Source of the DNA: Pontibacter aquaedesilientis
Lineage (GTDB): Bacteria > Bacteroidota > Bacteroidia > Cytophagales > Hymenobacteraceae
Assembly (NCBI RefSeq): GCF_014773225.1
Contig: NZ_JACXAJ010000001.1
Span: 1-64,000, forward strand
Direction of reading: 5' to 3'
Length of the DNA stretch: 64,000 nucleotides
The translations under genes were made by a program, and so were the position numbers. The notes below the pieces were generated by a model. That model saw only the letters and a list, made by a program, of their open reading frames with translations, did not search any database and was not told the origin of the DNA. Below are positions 42,501 to 50,889 of the stretch, in pieces (within the stretch, counting starts at the first letter, position 1; every line of letters starts with the position of its first letter).

Positions 42501-43207
42501 TCTTGCGCCGGGGCATCCGTAACGACAGGAAGGCCCCAATTGTCGTGTATGACCAAATCCTCCTTTTTGAGCACTTGTCCTGTCGCAGCGTCTACTCGCA
42601 TATTCCAGTAGTGCTGTGCATCCAGATTGTAGATGTCAACCTCCCAGGCTAGTCGCACATCGCCATTTGGCATGGGTTGGTAGACAAGTCTGGCAGGTAT
42701 AGGCGAAAGCGATACACCGCCATCACTGAGTACAACAGCCTTGGCCGCAACCGCTAGTTTAGGGGTGGGTGCTTTGCGCTCTTTGATTTTGATGGGGTCT
42801 TTTACTTTCAGTTTGAGACTTGCTGCTGCAGCATTGGCAGCCTGTTCGGGAGAGAGGGAAGCTGCACTGCTCTTTATGGCGCCTCGCAGGTTGGGAATAA
42901 AGCGGTTCCCCATGTTGATGACATTGCCATCACGATCGATGTTGATGTTGATGTTCGCGTCTACGACCTCGATGCCTTGAAAGCGCTGACGCAGGTAAAT
43001 GTGCGTGATGCCACTTTTTTTGCTGACATACTGGTCTGTTACTACATAATCGGAGAGGTCAGCGGCGTTCAGTTTGAAATTGGCCTTTTGCTGGTCAATA
43101 TGCCGAAGCGCCACATCCAGTGCAGATTGGGCGTGTACAAACCCTGGGGTTAGCATGAGCAGTAGCCCAAGTAAACACATTAGTTTGTTTTTGAGTGTTA
43201 CAGTCAT
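39581..43207 (-). CDS. M36 (fungalysin) metalloprotease with PA domain and T9SS sorting domain
   Basis: 1208 residues. Signal peptide MTVTLKNKLMCLLGLLLMLT..VHAQ, an FTP-type propeptide (about 30-230), then the fungalysin catalytic domain. A protease-associated domain (about 480-590, GGCSFISKALNAQASGA) precedes the zinc site HEYGH (about 609-613) in GIIAHEYGHGISTRLTGG, with a downstream Glu in EGWSDFF. C-terminal parts: a DUF11-like beta domain, a MAM/lectin-like sandwich (WFAADPDAF, LIRFRFGSD), and a type A sorting domain ending KVIIKK. It is exported by T9SS and cleaves proteins outside the cell. Zinc metalloproteases of this group digest extracellular protein. Confidence 0.92.
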   Translation of the reverse strand: MTVTLKNKLMCLLGLLLMLTPGFVHAQSALDVALRHIDQQKANFKLNAADLSDYVVTDQYVSKKSGITHIYLRQRFQGIEVVDANININIDRDGNVINMGNRFIPNLRGAIKSSAASLSPEQAANAAAASLKLKVKDPIKIKERKAPTPKLAVAAKAVVLSDGGVSLSPIPARLVYQPMPNGDVRLAWEVDIYNLDAQHYWNMRVDAATGQVLKKEDLVIHDNWGLPVVTDAPAQEKAFVKQSTTGRIATKAERLKAQQNFYTQTIAPRSVAAAAVATTGSYRVYDIPFETPSHGDRTLVTGKENAAASPLGWHNDGLASYTITKGNNVHAYEDRLGANAGTSPDGGANLSFDFPLDLAKEPDTYVKAATTNLFYWNNIIHDLFYLYGFDEASGNFQQTNLSGEGQGLDGVMAEAQDGGGTNNANFLTLQDGVPGRMQMYLWTSSLPAKLLHITSPASVAGSYTGIQAAFGPAIDENGVSGKIVMADPATGCGTAPALPKGSVPEPFNNQTEVSGNIALIDRGGCSFISKALNAQASGATGVIVVNNIDGPALSMGGDETGSLILIPTIMISKADGDKLKAALAAGLNGALRREGGVPPLRDGDLDNGIIAHEYGHGISTRLTGGPSTQCLSGAEQGGEGWSDFFGLIMTMRDGDTGPKRRGIGTYVRSEGTDGDGIRPAPYTTDMGINPYTYRMISNPEISVPHGVGFIWATMLWEMTWNLIDEYGYDADLHSGKGGNNIALQLVIDGLKLQPCSPGFIDARDAILAADRINNGGANQCHIWRAFAKRGLGYSATQGSNNSLTDGTEAFDMPPSCEPQFAINLKATPTPVTDGEELLYKITVKNETAGSVNNVSITNPLPEGTVFVQESTPNAPKLTKGVVTFKAVKMAQGETIERSFKVRVNKGTGSTLYFQDDMEKGAAKWKTSHGIGLNDWKLSTKNPFSGTSSWFAADPDAFSDQYLVTAQPVKIGENALLRFWHSYATETEFDGGVVEISTNQGLTWSDLGSKMIQNGYNGNIPLANASTIAGPAFTRGSNGYIQTIADLSSYKGQSVLIRFRFGSDVLSGATGWYVDDVDIVSNPTVVKSTAYVTSRFGGDASATIETVVLKAGTLSQTGLSTALAAEAREILFPNPTQNRINLKLAEKAEGSVLIKVKNAHGQQVFQQELTADEANDGAVLSLEGLGNGLYYFTISTGQQTSTHKVIIKK

Positions 43208-43770
43208 AGAAAATGAGTTAAATTAAAAATGTTACATATGGTACTATAAATTGGGGGTTAGAATTAATACTAACTGCTTTAAATTGTACAATGGTGATGT
43301 TGCGCCAATCTGATGGCAGTTTTTTACTTGTGATTTTTACAGTTCTTTACTTGTAAAGATTTGATATAAGCAGTTGACAATAACGAAATTACGAGTGTTG
43401 TTTTTAACTGGATTTATGGGTTGTAACACTGATTGATGTTAGATTAAGTCCATAATTGCATCCTGATAAGTGCTGAAAGGGTAACAGTGGATGGGGTACA
43501 AAGAGAGTTGAATAAAATGGCAGTAAAGGGATGTGTCAGCGCTGGAATACAAGGTATTTACCTATAGGAGCGATTTGTATAGCGTTGGAGTATTGTGAAT
43601 AAATACAAAAAAGCATGCTTCTCGTGCAAACAGTTTATTATGATGATAATTTATAATTGGATATTATAAACAAAATCAAATTGAATAAACAGGATTCAAA
43701 TTGCTAAAATATTGTATTTAGCAGGAGAGAAAAAAATTATTTTTTTTGAATTTTCTACGATAGTCGGCAA
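43208..43770. other. 563-bp AT-rich intergenic region, no gene seen
   Basis: Upstream DNA of the M36 protease gene and 3' flank of the ceramidase-like gene. It is strongly AT-rich toward 43600-43760. I see no tRNA, hairpin, CAAAnnTA promoter box or ORF with coding character. It may hold the protease control region, since the ATG is at 43207. Confidence 0.55.
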
Positions 43771-45126
43771 CTATTTCTGGTATTGCTGGATGACCTGCAG
43801 GATTACTTCCGTCAGGTAGCTTCCGGTTTGTGGGCCATAGAAATTCATAGACCGGGTCTCATACTTTTTGAGTTTGTAATGCTCGTCTGGTGTGACGTAG
43901 CCGATATAGCCACCATTAAATCCAGTTACCACCACCTGCTGTCCCTGCTGTGCCGCCTGTTTTTCAAGCGGGGGCAACAGCTCACTCGAATAGTCTGCTG
44001 GCACACCTACAAGTATTGTGCTGCCCAGTTGCAGGCTACTGACAAAGGCAGGGTATCTCCCAAACAAGGCATGGAACAGAAACGGGGCGAAACGATGGGT
44101 GGTGTTGATGCGCCACTGCGGTGCAGGCAATCTGAGGTCGACTCGCCCAAAGCCAATCGTAACTGTATCATGCGTCTTTACCTCAGGCAACCTCTGTAGC
44201 ACAGCCTGTGCCAGTTGCTGCCCAACTGCTGCCGTGCTTTCGTAAGTGTCGCCATATGGTGCCACAACCCCCTGGCTCCCAACGGCACCGGCTGCGAAAG
44301 CCGCCAAGTCAACTTGTTGCTCCAATTGATCCACCAACTCACCCGGGTAGTCGCGGGAGAGTGCCCGGGCCATCGAGGGCAGGATGGTGGGGTGTGCCGC
44401 AAAAGTGGTGAGCACGGCCGTTTTCCCGGATTTTTGTTCAATTTTTAGGAAGCGCACCGTCGTATCGCGACCACTTGCCGAGCCTGTCAGCCGATTGCGA
44501 ACCAAATGGGGAGCATAGGCTATGCCGTAGCCCAAACGGGCAGGTTGGCTTTGTTGCCGGGCCGCCACAATACTCTGCACAATGCGGGCCGTGGTTTCCT
44601 GCACCAGTTTCTTGTCCCGCTTTCCGGCCATCAGCCATCCTGCCAGCTTTTGGCCCCACCCCCCAAAACTCGTGTGGGTATGGGTGGCTGTCAGGTATAC
44701 CTGCTCAGGTCTCAGGCCCAGGGCCTGGTATTCTTTCTCGAGGGCGGCAGCCACGGTCATGGGGGCAATGAGCATGTCCAGCGTCACAACGGCTACCTCA
44801 GCCTGCCCGTTCTCGAAAACGAAAGTTCGTACCCAAACCGAATCATGCACCTCTGTGTACCGAAGCCCTTTGCGTTTGCCATACCCAGCCAATGGCGTAC
44901 CGACGGGCGGTGTGATGTTCACTTTCGCCCAGCCCACCCGCAGCGCCTCTGCTGTGCTCTTGACCGGTGGCACATTTTTAAGAGTCTGTAAGGTATGGCG
45001 GTAGTAATCGGTTTGCTGATAGGGCATGTGGTCTATACGCTGTATCACACAGGCCTGTGTGAGGCAGAGAATCAGGCTGCACAGCAATGCCAGACGGGTG
45101 TTTTTATGAATGTACAGGGCTTTCAA
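43771..45126 (-). CDS. Neutral ceramidase-like lipoprotein
   Basis: 451 residues. Lipobox CLTQAC (Cys 26) near the start, then the neutral/alkaline ceramidase N-terminal domain: RVGWAKVNITPPVGTPLAGYG, VAVVTLDMLI, and the zinc-ligand segment TATHTHTSFGGW. Later come AAHPTILP and a final YVTPDEHY. It is shorter than secreted bacterial neutral ceramidases (about 650 residues) and lacks the usual C-terminal Ig domain, as many Bacteroidota members do. It would cut the N-acyl bond of ceramide-like lipids at the outer surface. The substrate is not proved. Confidence 0.85.
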   Translation of the reverse strand: MKALYIHKNTRLALLCSLILCLTQACVIQRIDHMPYQQTDYYRHTLQTLKNVPPVKSTAEALRVGWAKVNITPPVGTPLAGYGKRKGLRYTEVHDSVWVRTFVFENGQAEVAVVTLDMLIAPMTVAAALEKEYQALGLRPEQVYLTATHTHTSFGGWGQKLAGWLMAGKRDKKLVQETTARIVQSIVAARQQSQPARLGYGIAYAPHLVRNRLTGSASGRDTTVRFLKIEQKSGKTAVLTTFAAHPTILPSMARALSRDYPGELVDQLEQQVDLAAFAAGAVGSQGVVAPYGDTYESTAAVGQQLAQAVLQRLPEVKTHDTVTIGFGRVDLRLPAPQWRINTTHRFAPFLFHALFGRYPAFVSSLQLGSTILVGVPADYSSELLPPLEKQAAQQGQQVVVTGFNGGYIGYVTPDEHYKLKKYETRSMNFYGPQTGSYLTEVILQVIQQYQK

Positions 45127-45358
45127 TCAGGCCAAGGTATAAAAAAACAGGAAGCCAGTCGTGCAGTTAATTTGAGGTCAGGCCAATTTACCCGGAAAAC
45201 TTGCTTTCGGTTTCAGGCAATATCGCTTAAATTTGACGTTCCTTAAACGATTGAGGACCTCCCGGCGAATCGGGGATAGCGGGTGAAAATGTGGGGCGGC
45301 CACCTTCTGCCTTTGCGATTCACTCGGCATTGTTACTGATTATTCTTTACCAAAATAC

Positions 45359-47614
45359 ATGGAATTAAACCTTGACCATTTACTCAAGATTGCCACTGAG
45401 CTGTCCATCACCATCAAACAGGTGGAAGCCACGGCAACCTTGCTCGACGAAGGCGCTACCGTGCCCTTCATTTCCCGCTACCGAAAAGAAGCGACCGGCT
45501 CCCTTGACGAAGTACAGGTAGCGGCCATTCGCGACCGATTGGAACAATTGCGCGAACTTGACAAGCGCCGGGAGAGCATTCTCAAGTCCATCCGTGACCA
45601 GGAGAAGCTCACGCCGGAACTGGAGGCCCGCATTATGGCTGCTGAAACGATGGCCGTGCTCGAGGATATTTACCTGCCCTACAAGCCGAAGCGCCGCACC
45701 CGTGCCACCATTGCCCGCGAAAAGGGCCTGGAGCCGCTGGCACAGCGCATTTTTGAGCAGGAGAACATCGATGTAGCTGCCGAAGCCGCCCATTTTATCT
45801 CTGAAGAGAAAGAGGTAAAGGATGCTGAAGAGGCACTAGCCGGAGCCCGCGACATCATGGCCGAGTGGATGAACGAAAACGCCGAGGCGCGCGCCACCAT
45901 GCGCCAGCTTTTCGAGAAGAAGGGCACGTTCAAGAGCCGTGTGATGATGGGCAAGGAAGAGGAAGGACAGAAATTCAAAGACTACTTTGAATGGGAAGAG
46001 CCGATTGAGAAGGCCCCCTCGCACCGTATTTTGGCTATGCGCCGTGGCGAAACCGAGATGGTGCTTTTGCTGAGTGCCCAGCCAGATGAGGAAGAAGCCT
46101 TAGAAAGACTGGAACGCATGTTCGTGAAAGGAAACAACGCGGCATCGGAGCAGGTGAAACTCGCCGCCAAGGATTGCTACAAGCGCATGCTTAAGCTGAG
46201 CATGGAAACCGAAGTGCGCCTGACCTCTAAGAAACGTGCCGACGAAGAAGCGATCCGTGTGTTTGCCGATAACCTGCGCCAACTGTTGCTTTCGTCGCCA
46301 CTCGGACAAAAGACGGTGCTGGCCCTTGACCCGGGTTTCAGAACCGGTGTGAAGGCGGTGGTGCTCGACAGGCAGGGCAAACTGCTGCATAACGAAACGA
46401 TTTACCCACACACCGGCCAGCACAAAGAAAGCGAAGCTGCACAGGCAGTCAGGTATATGGTGACCCGCTTTGAAGTAGAAGCCATCGCTATCGGTAACGG
46501 CACCGCCAGCCGTGAGACGGAGGCCTTTGTGAAGAGTCTGAAATTGCCGGCATCGGTTCAGGTAGTGATGGTAAACGAGAGCGGTGCGTCTATCTACTCA
46601 GCCTCAGACGTAGCCCGTGAGGAGTTTCCCGATAAGGACGTCACTGTGCGCGGTGCTGTATCCATCGGCCGCCGCCTTATGGACCCACTTGCTGAACTAG
46701 TGAAGATTGATCCAAAATCCATTGGGGTGGGCCAGTACCAGCACGACGTGGACCAAACCGCCCTGAAGCATTCGCTTGATGATGTGGTGATGAGCTGTGT
46801 GAACGCAGTAGGGGTAGAAGTAAACACAGCCAGCAAGCAATTGTTGACTTACGTGTCAGGATTGGGGCCATCGCTTGCACAGAATATTGTAGAGTACCGC
46901 AACCAGAACGGTCCGTTCAGCAGCCGCTCTGAACTCAAAAAAGTACCGCGCTTGGGGGACAAGGCCTTTGAGCAGGCTGCAGGCTTTCTGCGTATCCGTA
47001 GTGCCAAGAATCCGCTTGACGCTTCGGCTGTACACCCGGAAAGTTACCCGATTGTGGAGCAGATGGCCAAAGATTTGGGTGTAACCGTGCAGGATCTTAT
47101 GCAAAAGGATGAGCTACGCAAGCAAATCAACCTGAAGAACTACGTAACCGATACCGTAGGGCTTCCAACCTTGCAGGATATCATGAGCGAACTGGCCAAG
47201 CCCGGTCGCGACCCGCGTCAGATGTTCGAAGCCTTCAGCTTTACGGAAGGAGTGAACGAGATGAAGGACCTGCGCGAAGGCATGAAGCTGCCAGGACTCG
47301 TGACCAATATCACGGCTTTTGGAGCCTTTGTCGACATCGGGGTGCACCAGGATGGCTTGGTACACGTGAGTCACCTGTCGGACCGCTTTGTGACCAACCC
47401 GCATGACGTGGTAAAAGTAGGGCAGAGGGTAGACGTAACGGTGCTGGAAGTGGACGTGCCGCGCAAGCGCATCTCCCTAAGCATGAAAGGCGACCCAAAT
47501 GCGGCCCGGCCAATGGGCGGTGGCAACAGCAAAAAAGGCAATGCCAAAAAAGAAGAAGCGCCTATGGACGACTTCCAGGCGAAGTTGGCCATGCTGAAAG
47601 GCAGATTTAAATAA
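45359..47614 (+). CDS. tex: Tex-family RNA-binding transcription accessory protein
   Basis: 751 residues, cytoplasmic. The Tex N-terminal helices include LLDEGATVPFISRYRKEATGSLDE and the middle has IYLPYKPKRRTRATIAREKGLEPLA. The YqgF-like domain carries LALDPGFRTGVKAVVLD, a helix-hairpin-helix segment has YVSGLGPSLAQNIVEYRNQNG, and an S1 domain (about 655-725) has GLVTNITAFGAFVDIGVHQDG. It binds nucleic acid and acts with RNA polymerase and elongation. The C-terminal tail is Lys/Gly-rich. A single gene with a strong terminator. Confidence 0.93.
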   Translation: MELNLDHLLKIATELSITIKQVEATATLLDEGATVPFISRYRKEATGSLDEVQVAAIRDRLEQLRELDKRRESILKSIRDQEKLTPELEARIMAAETMAVLEDIYLPYKPKRRTRATIAREKGLEPLAQRIFEQENIDVAAEAAHFISEEKEVKDAEEALAGARDIMAEWMNENAEARATMRQLFEKKGTFKSRVMMGKEEEGQKFKDYFEWEEPIEKAPSHRILAMRRGETEMVLLLSAQPDEEEALERLERMFVKGNNAASEQVKLAAKDCYKRMLKLSMETEVRLTSKKRADEEAIRVFADNLRQLLLSSPLGQKTVLALDPGFRTGVKAVVLDRQGKLLHNETIYPHTGQHKESEAAQAVRYMVTRFEVEAIAIGNGTASRETEAFVKSLKLPASVQVVMVNESGASIYSASDVAREEFPDKDVTVRGAVSIGRRLMDPLAELVKIDPKSIGVGQYQHDVDQTALKHSLDDVVMSCVNAVGVEVNTASKQLLTYVSGLGPSLAQNIVEYRNQNGPFSSRSELKKVPRLGDKAFEQAAGFLRIRSAKNPLDASAVHPESYPIVEQMAKDLGVTVQDLMQKDELRKQINLKNYVTDTVGLPTLQDIMSELAKPGRDPRQMFEAFSFTEGVNEMKDLREGMKLPGLVTNITAFGAFVDIGVHQDGLVHVSHLSDRFVTNPHDVVKVGQRVDVTVLEVDVPRKRISLSMKGDPNAARPMGGGNSKKGNAKKEEAPMDDFQAKLAMLKGRFK

Positions 47615-47630
47615 GAGCTATACCTCTTCA

Positions 47631-47670
47631 ACAACAAGAGCCCCGGTAAATCTGGGGCTCTTGTTGTTTT
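47631..47670 (+). terminator. Terminator of tex
   Basis: ACAACAAGAGCCCC and GGGGCTCTTGTTGT pair around a 9-nt loop and end in TTTT. It lies 17 nt past the stop codon. Confidence 0.9.
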
Positions 47671-47775
47671 ACCCCAACCGATCCTGTTCTTCATTTATTA
47701 ATACGCGCTAGCAGCAACACTAACAGTCCCAAAGCACGTATCCTATAAAACGAAATAGAACAAAACCAATAAGCT

Positions 47776-48525
47776 ATGGATACATACAATCCCGATTACT
47801 CTAAAATGCTTCACACGGAGCATATTTTTCCGCCGGCTTCCGGGTCGAGCCATATCAATGTGAGCCGACCGGAACGCGTGCTGTCCGCCGTGGGTGGCGC
47901 GGCGCTTACTTTGTTGGGGCTCCGAAGGCCAGGTATGGCAGGGGCTGCTGCAGCAATAGCAGGCGGTGTGCTTCTTTTTAGGGGCGCTACCGGTTATTGT
48001 CCGCTAAACCAAATGCTGGGGCGAAACAACGCACAAAATGAAGATATCTCAGTTGACATCATCAAGACCATCACGGTAGAGAGACCACGTACTGAAGTTT
48101 ACCAGTTCTGGCGCATGCTGGAGAATTTGCCCAAGTTTATGGAGCATCTGGAAAGCGTGCAGCAGGACGGCCCGCAGCGATCTCACTGGAAAGCCAAAAT
48201 TCCGGGTGGGATTGGCACCATCGATTGGGCCGCCGATATCATCAATGAAAAGGAAAATGAACTCATCGCCTGGCGTTCGCTTCCAAATTCTGACATAGAC
48301 AATGCCGGAGAGGTACGCTTCTCGGACTCTCCTGACGGAAAAGGCACCATCGTGCAGGCCATTATTTCCTATAGTCCGCCCGTGGGCTCTGTAGGCGGAT
48401 TGGCTGCCAAGCTGCTGAACCCGATGTTTCAAAGCATGGTCGAAAAAGACCTGCGTTACTTTAAGCGGTTTATGGAGACAGGCGAGGATCTGCACCAACA
48501 TCATCAGCCACTCGGGGCTACTTAA
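47776..48525 (+). CDS. SRPBCC (polyketide cyclase-like) protein with DUF2892 helices
   Basis: 249 residues. N-terminal DUF2892-type segment with helices (VLSAVGGAALTLLGLRR, MAGAAAAIAGGVLLFRGATGYCPLN), then an SRPBCC ligand-binding domain from about residue 95 (ITVERPRTEVYQFWRMLENLPKF, TIDWAADIINEKENELIAWRS). It is a membrane-anchored start-domain-like protein of unknown ligand. The YCPLN motif is typical of the DUF2892 segment. The gene stands alone. Confidence 0.85.
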   Translation: MDTYNPDYSKMLHTEHIFPPASGSSHINVSRPERVLSAVGGAALTLLGLRRPGMAGAAAAIAGGVLLFRGATGYCPLNQMLGRNNAQNEDISVDIIKTITVERPRTEVYQFWRMLENLPKFMEHLESVQQDGPQRSHWKAKIPGGIGTIDWAADIINEKENELIAWRSLPNSDIDNAGEVRFSDSPDGKGTIVQAIISYSPPVGSVGGLAAKLLNPMFQSMVEKDLRYFKRFMETGEDLHQHHQPLGAT

Positions 48526-48550
48526 GGTATTGTCCCTCAAAATATATTTG

Positions 48551-48587
48551 AACCAGGTATAGCTGATGTCGTTATACCTGGTTTTTT
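48551..48587. terminator. Terminator formed by two inverted AGGTATA words
   Basis: AACCAGGTATA (48551-48561) and TATACCTGGTT (48573-48583) pair exactly; TTTT follows. It ends the SRPBCC gene. The arms are the highly repeated word of this genome. Confidence 0.8.
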
Positions 48588-48669
48588 ATGATCTGCCGCT
48601 ATACCTGAAACACTATTACCTGGCTGGTGCGTTATTTGCATGAATAGGACGATTGATAAAAAACAGAAG

Positions 48670-49278
48670 ATGAACAGAATATGGAATGTAGGTTTGCTGA
48701 TGATTTTGGCGCTGGTGGGGCTTTCCTGCAAGCAGGCACAGGATATCAAGGCATTCACAGAGGCGAAGTATAGTCTGCAGGGTGTGTCGGAGATTAAGCT
48801 GAACGGCATTGATGTGGAGGAGCGCATACAGGAGCGAAGGGGCTTTTCCAATGAAGAGCGGGATAGTCTGCTGGCTGCCGTGACGAGTAACTCGCTACAG
48901 GTAAGCTCTACGCTGGCATTGCATGTCGCCCTGCAGGAAGAGACAGCAGAAGAGCGCAACCTGACCATCACCGAACTGAAATGGCTGTTGGAAGTAGACG
49001 GCGAGGAAGCCCTGACAGGTACCATTCAGAAAACCCTGGTGCTGCAGGAGGGACTGAATATGCTGCCGATTCAAACGCCCGTCGGGTTGGCTACGGATGG
49101 TGAGGTACCCAGTTATACCGGCCTGTCACGGCTGATTACGCTATTGGGTCAGCGCAGCGATATGCGGCAACGGGTCACGCTTAAGATCAAACCTACCATC
49201 AAAACCCCGGTTGGTGATATAGAGTCGCCAACCTTTATCACGGTAAGTAAACCTGCAGGAGCAGTAGCGCAATTATAA
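48670..49278 (+). CDS. LEA2-like lipoprotein (paralogue of 52081)
   Basis: About 202 residues from the ATG at 48670; an ATG at 48640 would add 10 charged residues. The lipobox is LVGLSC. The mature part has the same plan as the protein at 52081: AFTEAKYSLQGVSEIKLNGIDV near the start, EERNLTITELKWLLEVDGEEALTGTI, LNMLPIQTPV and LKIKPTIKTPVGDIESPTFI. The strand pattern with a basic residue-poor sandwich resembles the LEA type 2 fold. Function unknown. Both copies are probably anchored in the envelope. Confidence 0.65.
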   Translation: MNRIWNVGLLMILALVGLSCKQAQDIKAFTEAKYSLQGVSEIKLNGIDVEERIQERRGFSNEERDSLLAAVTSNSLQVSSTLALHVALQEETAEERNLTITELKWLLEVDGEEALTGTIQKTLVLQEGLNMLPIQTPVGLATDGEVPSYTGLSRLITLLGQRSDMRQRVTLKIKPTIKTPVGDIESPTFITVSKPAGAVAQL

Positions 49279-49280
49279 TC

Positions 49281-49318
49281 AGGTATAGGTAAGACTGTCA
49301 GTACCTCTGTCTATACCT
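49281..49318. other. Inverted AGGTATAG words between convergent genes
   Basis: AGGTATAG (49281-49288) and CTATACCT (49311-49318) are inverted repeats 22 nt apart, between the convergent lipoprotein and SSS genes. The TAG stop of the SSS gene lies within the second word. The arms are too short and the loop too long for a strong terminator; a weak hairpin is possible. Confidence 0.5.
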
Positions 49319-50720
49319 TCATGCGGGCAGTCTCAGCCTTCGGGTCAGGAGTGTGGTAGAAAGAAATAAGCTGCCCGATCAGCAGGCCGGCTATGCTGGC
49401 ACCCAGGCCGTAGAGCATGGGGTTGATGCTGGTTCTCAGGTAGAGGCAAAGCAACCAGACCCCTATTCCTGCCAATATAGAGCAATTAGCCGCAAGCGAA
49501 GAAGTACGCTTCCAGTAGAGTCCGGCCACCAGCGGCACAAAGAGCGACACCAAACTCAGCGCCGAAGACTCGCTGACCAGTTCGTAGATGTTGCTGCGCA
49601 GCAGTGCCATGGCCAGTGATACAGCCGCCACCAGGAGCACACTTACCCGAGAGAGCAGGAGCATCTGTTTGTCGCTAGGTTTGCCAAGAAGTGGCCGCAA
49701 CATGTTCTCGCTGAGAACCGCAGCCGGGGCCAGTATACCGCCACTTGCCGTACTGATGATCGCTGAAATGAGCGCTCCGAAAAACAATACCTTCATTAAA
49801 AGAGAATCGAGACCCATGATGAGGCCGGGCACTAGCAGTTGTTCGTCCTCTTGCAGTAGTTCAGGATGCAGCGTGCGGGCGTATAGCGCAAGAAGTAACG
49901 GCAGGCAGGCCACCGTCAGGTATAGCAAGCCAGCCGTTAGTGAGGCAGCCACCGCTACACGTTCCGATCTTGCCGACATCACCCGCTGAAATACGTCCTG
50001 TTGCGGTATGGAGCCCAAGCCGATCGTGATCCAAAGGGCAAAGTAGTTGAGCCACGAAGTTGGGCTGCGTTCCTTTGGCGTCATCCGGAAAAAATCGTCA
50101 GGGAGGGAGGCGGTGATTTGCTCCAAGGGCATACGCTGCAACAAGGTATAGGTAATGAGCAGGAGGCCACCGATGATCATGATGGTCTGCACAAAATCGG
50201 TGATTGAAACCGACCACATACCTCCCATGTAGGTGTAGGCCACCACGATCAGGCTACCAATTACTATACCTGCCGATGTTGAAATGCCGAATACCTGGTT
50301 CATCACGATGCCCAGGGCCACCATTTGGGCCGCAATCCATCCGAAGTAGGAGATGATCATGAAAAAAGCAGCGATCTGTTCGGTTGTGCGATTGTATCGG
50401 ATGCGGTAGTAGTCTCCAATGGTAAGCAGGTTGAGGCGGTACAGCTTTTTGGCAAAGAACAGACCGACCAGCACCAGGCAGAGGGCTGCTCCAAACGGAT
50501 CTTCAATCACACCCAAAAGGCCATGGGAGGCAAATTCGGAGGAAGCGCCTAGCAGCGTCTCTGAACCAAACCAGGTGGCAAACACGACGGTCGTGGAGAT
50601 GTAGAAAGGCAGGCTTCTGCCTGCCAGCAAAAAGTCTTTGGTGTCGCGCACCCGCCTCGAAGCCCAGAACCCCACCCCAATGTTGAAGAGTAGGTAGAGT
50701 ACTACAAAAAATACCAGCAT
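49311..50720 (-). CDS. Sodium:solute symporter (SSS family)
   Basis: 469 residues, 12-13 membrane helices. DTKDFLLAGRSLPFYISTTVVFATWFGSETLLGAS is the SSS opening pattern; GVIEDPFGAALC, GIVIGSLIVVAYTYMGGMWSV and ITDFVQTIMIIGG follow, as in the family's sodium-binding core. It imports a solute with Na+ in the inner membrane. The substrate is not readable from the sequence; amino acids, sugars or carboxylates are all possible. Single gene. Confidence 0.88.
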   Translation of the reverse strand: MLVFFVVLYLLFNIGVGFWASRRVRDTKDFLLAGRSLPFYISTTVVFATWFGSETLLGASSEFASHGLLGVIEDPFGAALCLVLVGLFFAKKLYRLNLLTIGDYYRIRYNRTTEQIAAFFMIISYFGWIAAQMVALGIVMNQVFGISTSAGIVIGSLIVVAYTYMGGMWSVSITDFVQTIMIIGGLLLITYTLLQRMPLEQITASLPDDFFRMTPKERSPTSWLNYFALWITIGLGSIPQQDVFQRVMSARSERVAVAASLTAGLLYLTVACLPLLLALYARTLHPELLQEDEQLLVPGLIMGLDSLLMKVLFFGALISAIISTASGGILAPAAVLSENMLRPLLGKPSDKQMLLLSRVSVLLVAAVSLAMALLRSNIYELVSESSALSLVSLFVPLVAGLYWKRTSSLAANCSILAGIGVWLLCLYLRTSINPMLYGLGASIAGLLIGQLISFYHTPDPKAETARMKV

Positions 50721-50889
50721 ACCCGAAAAACGATCGGACTAAATTAGGTATAAATATGTCAGCCGCAAATTAAGTTGGGCAATAGGTAAAAAGGGCGGAT
50801 TTTGGCAAAGTACTTGCTACCTCAGGTATACCAGTTTCCTGCTGGTTCTCGTTTTAAGCATGTCTGATCGGTCTAACTAACAGAAGAAA

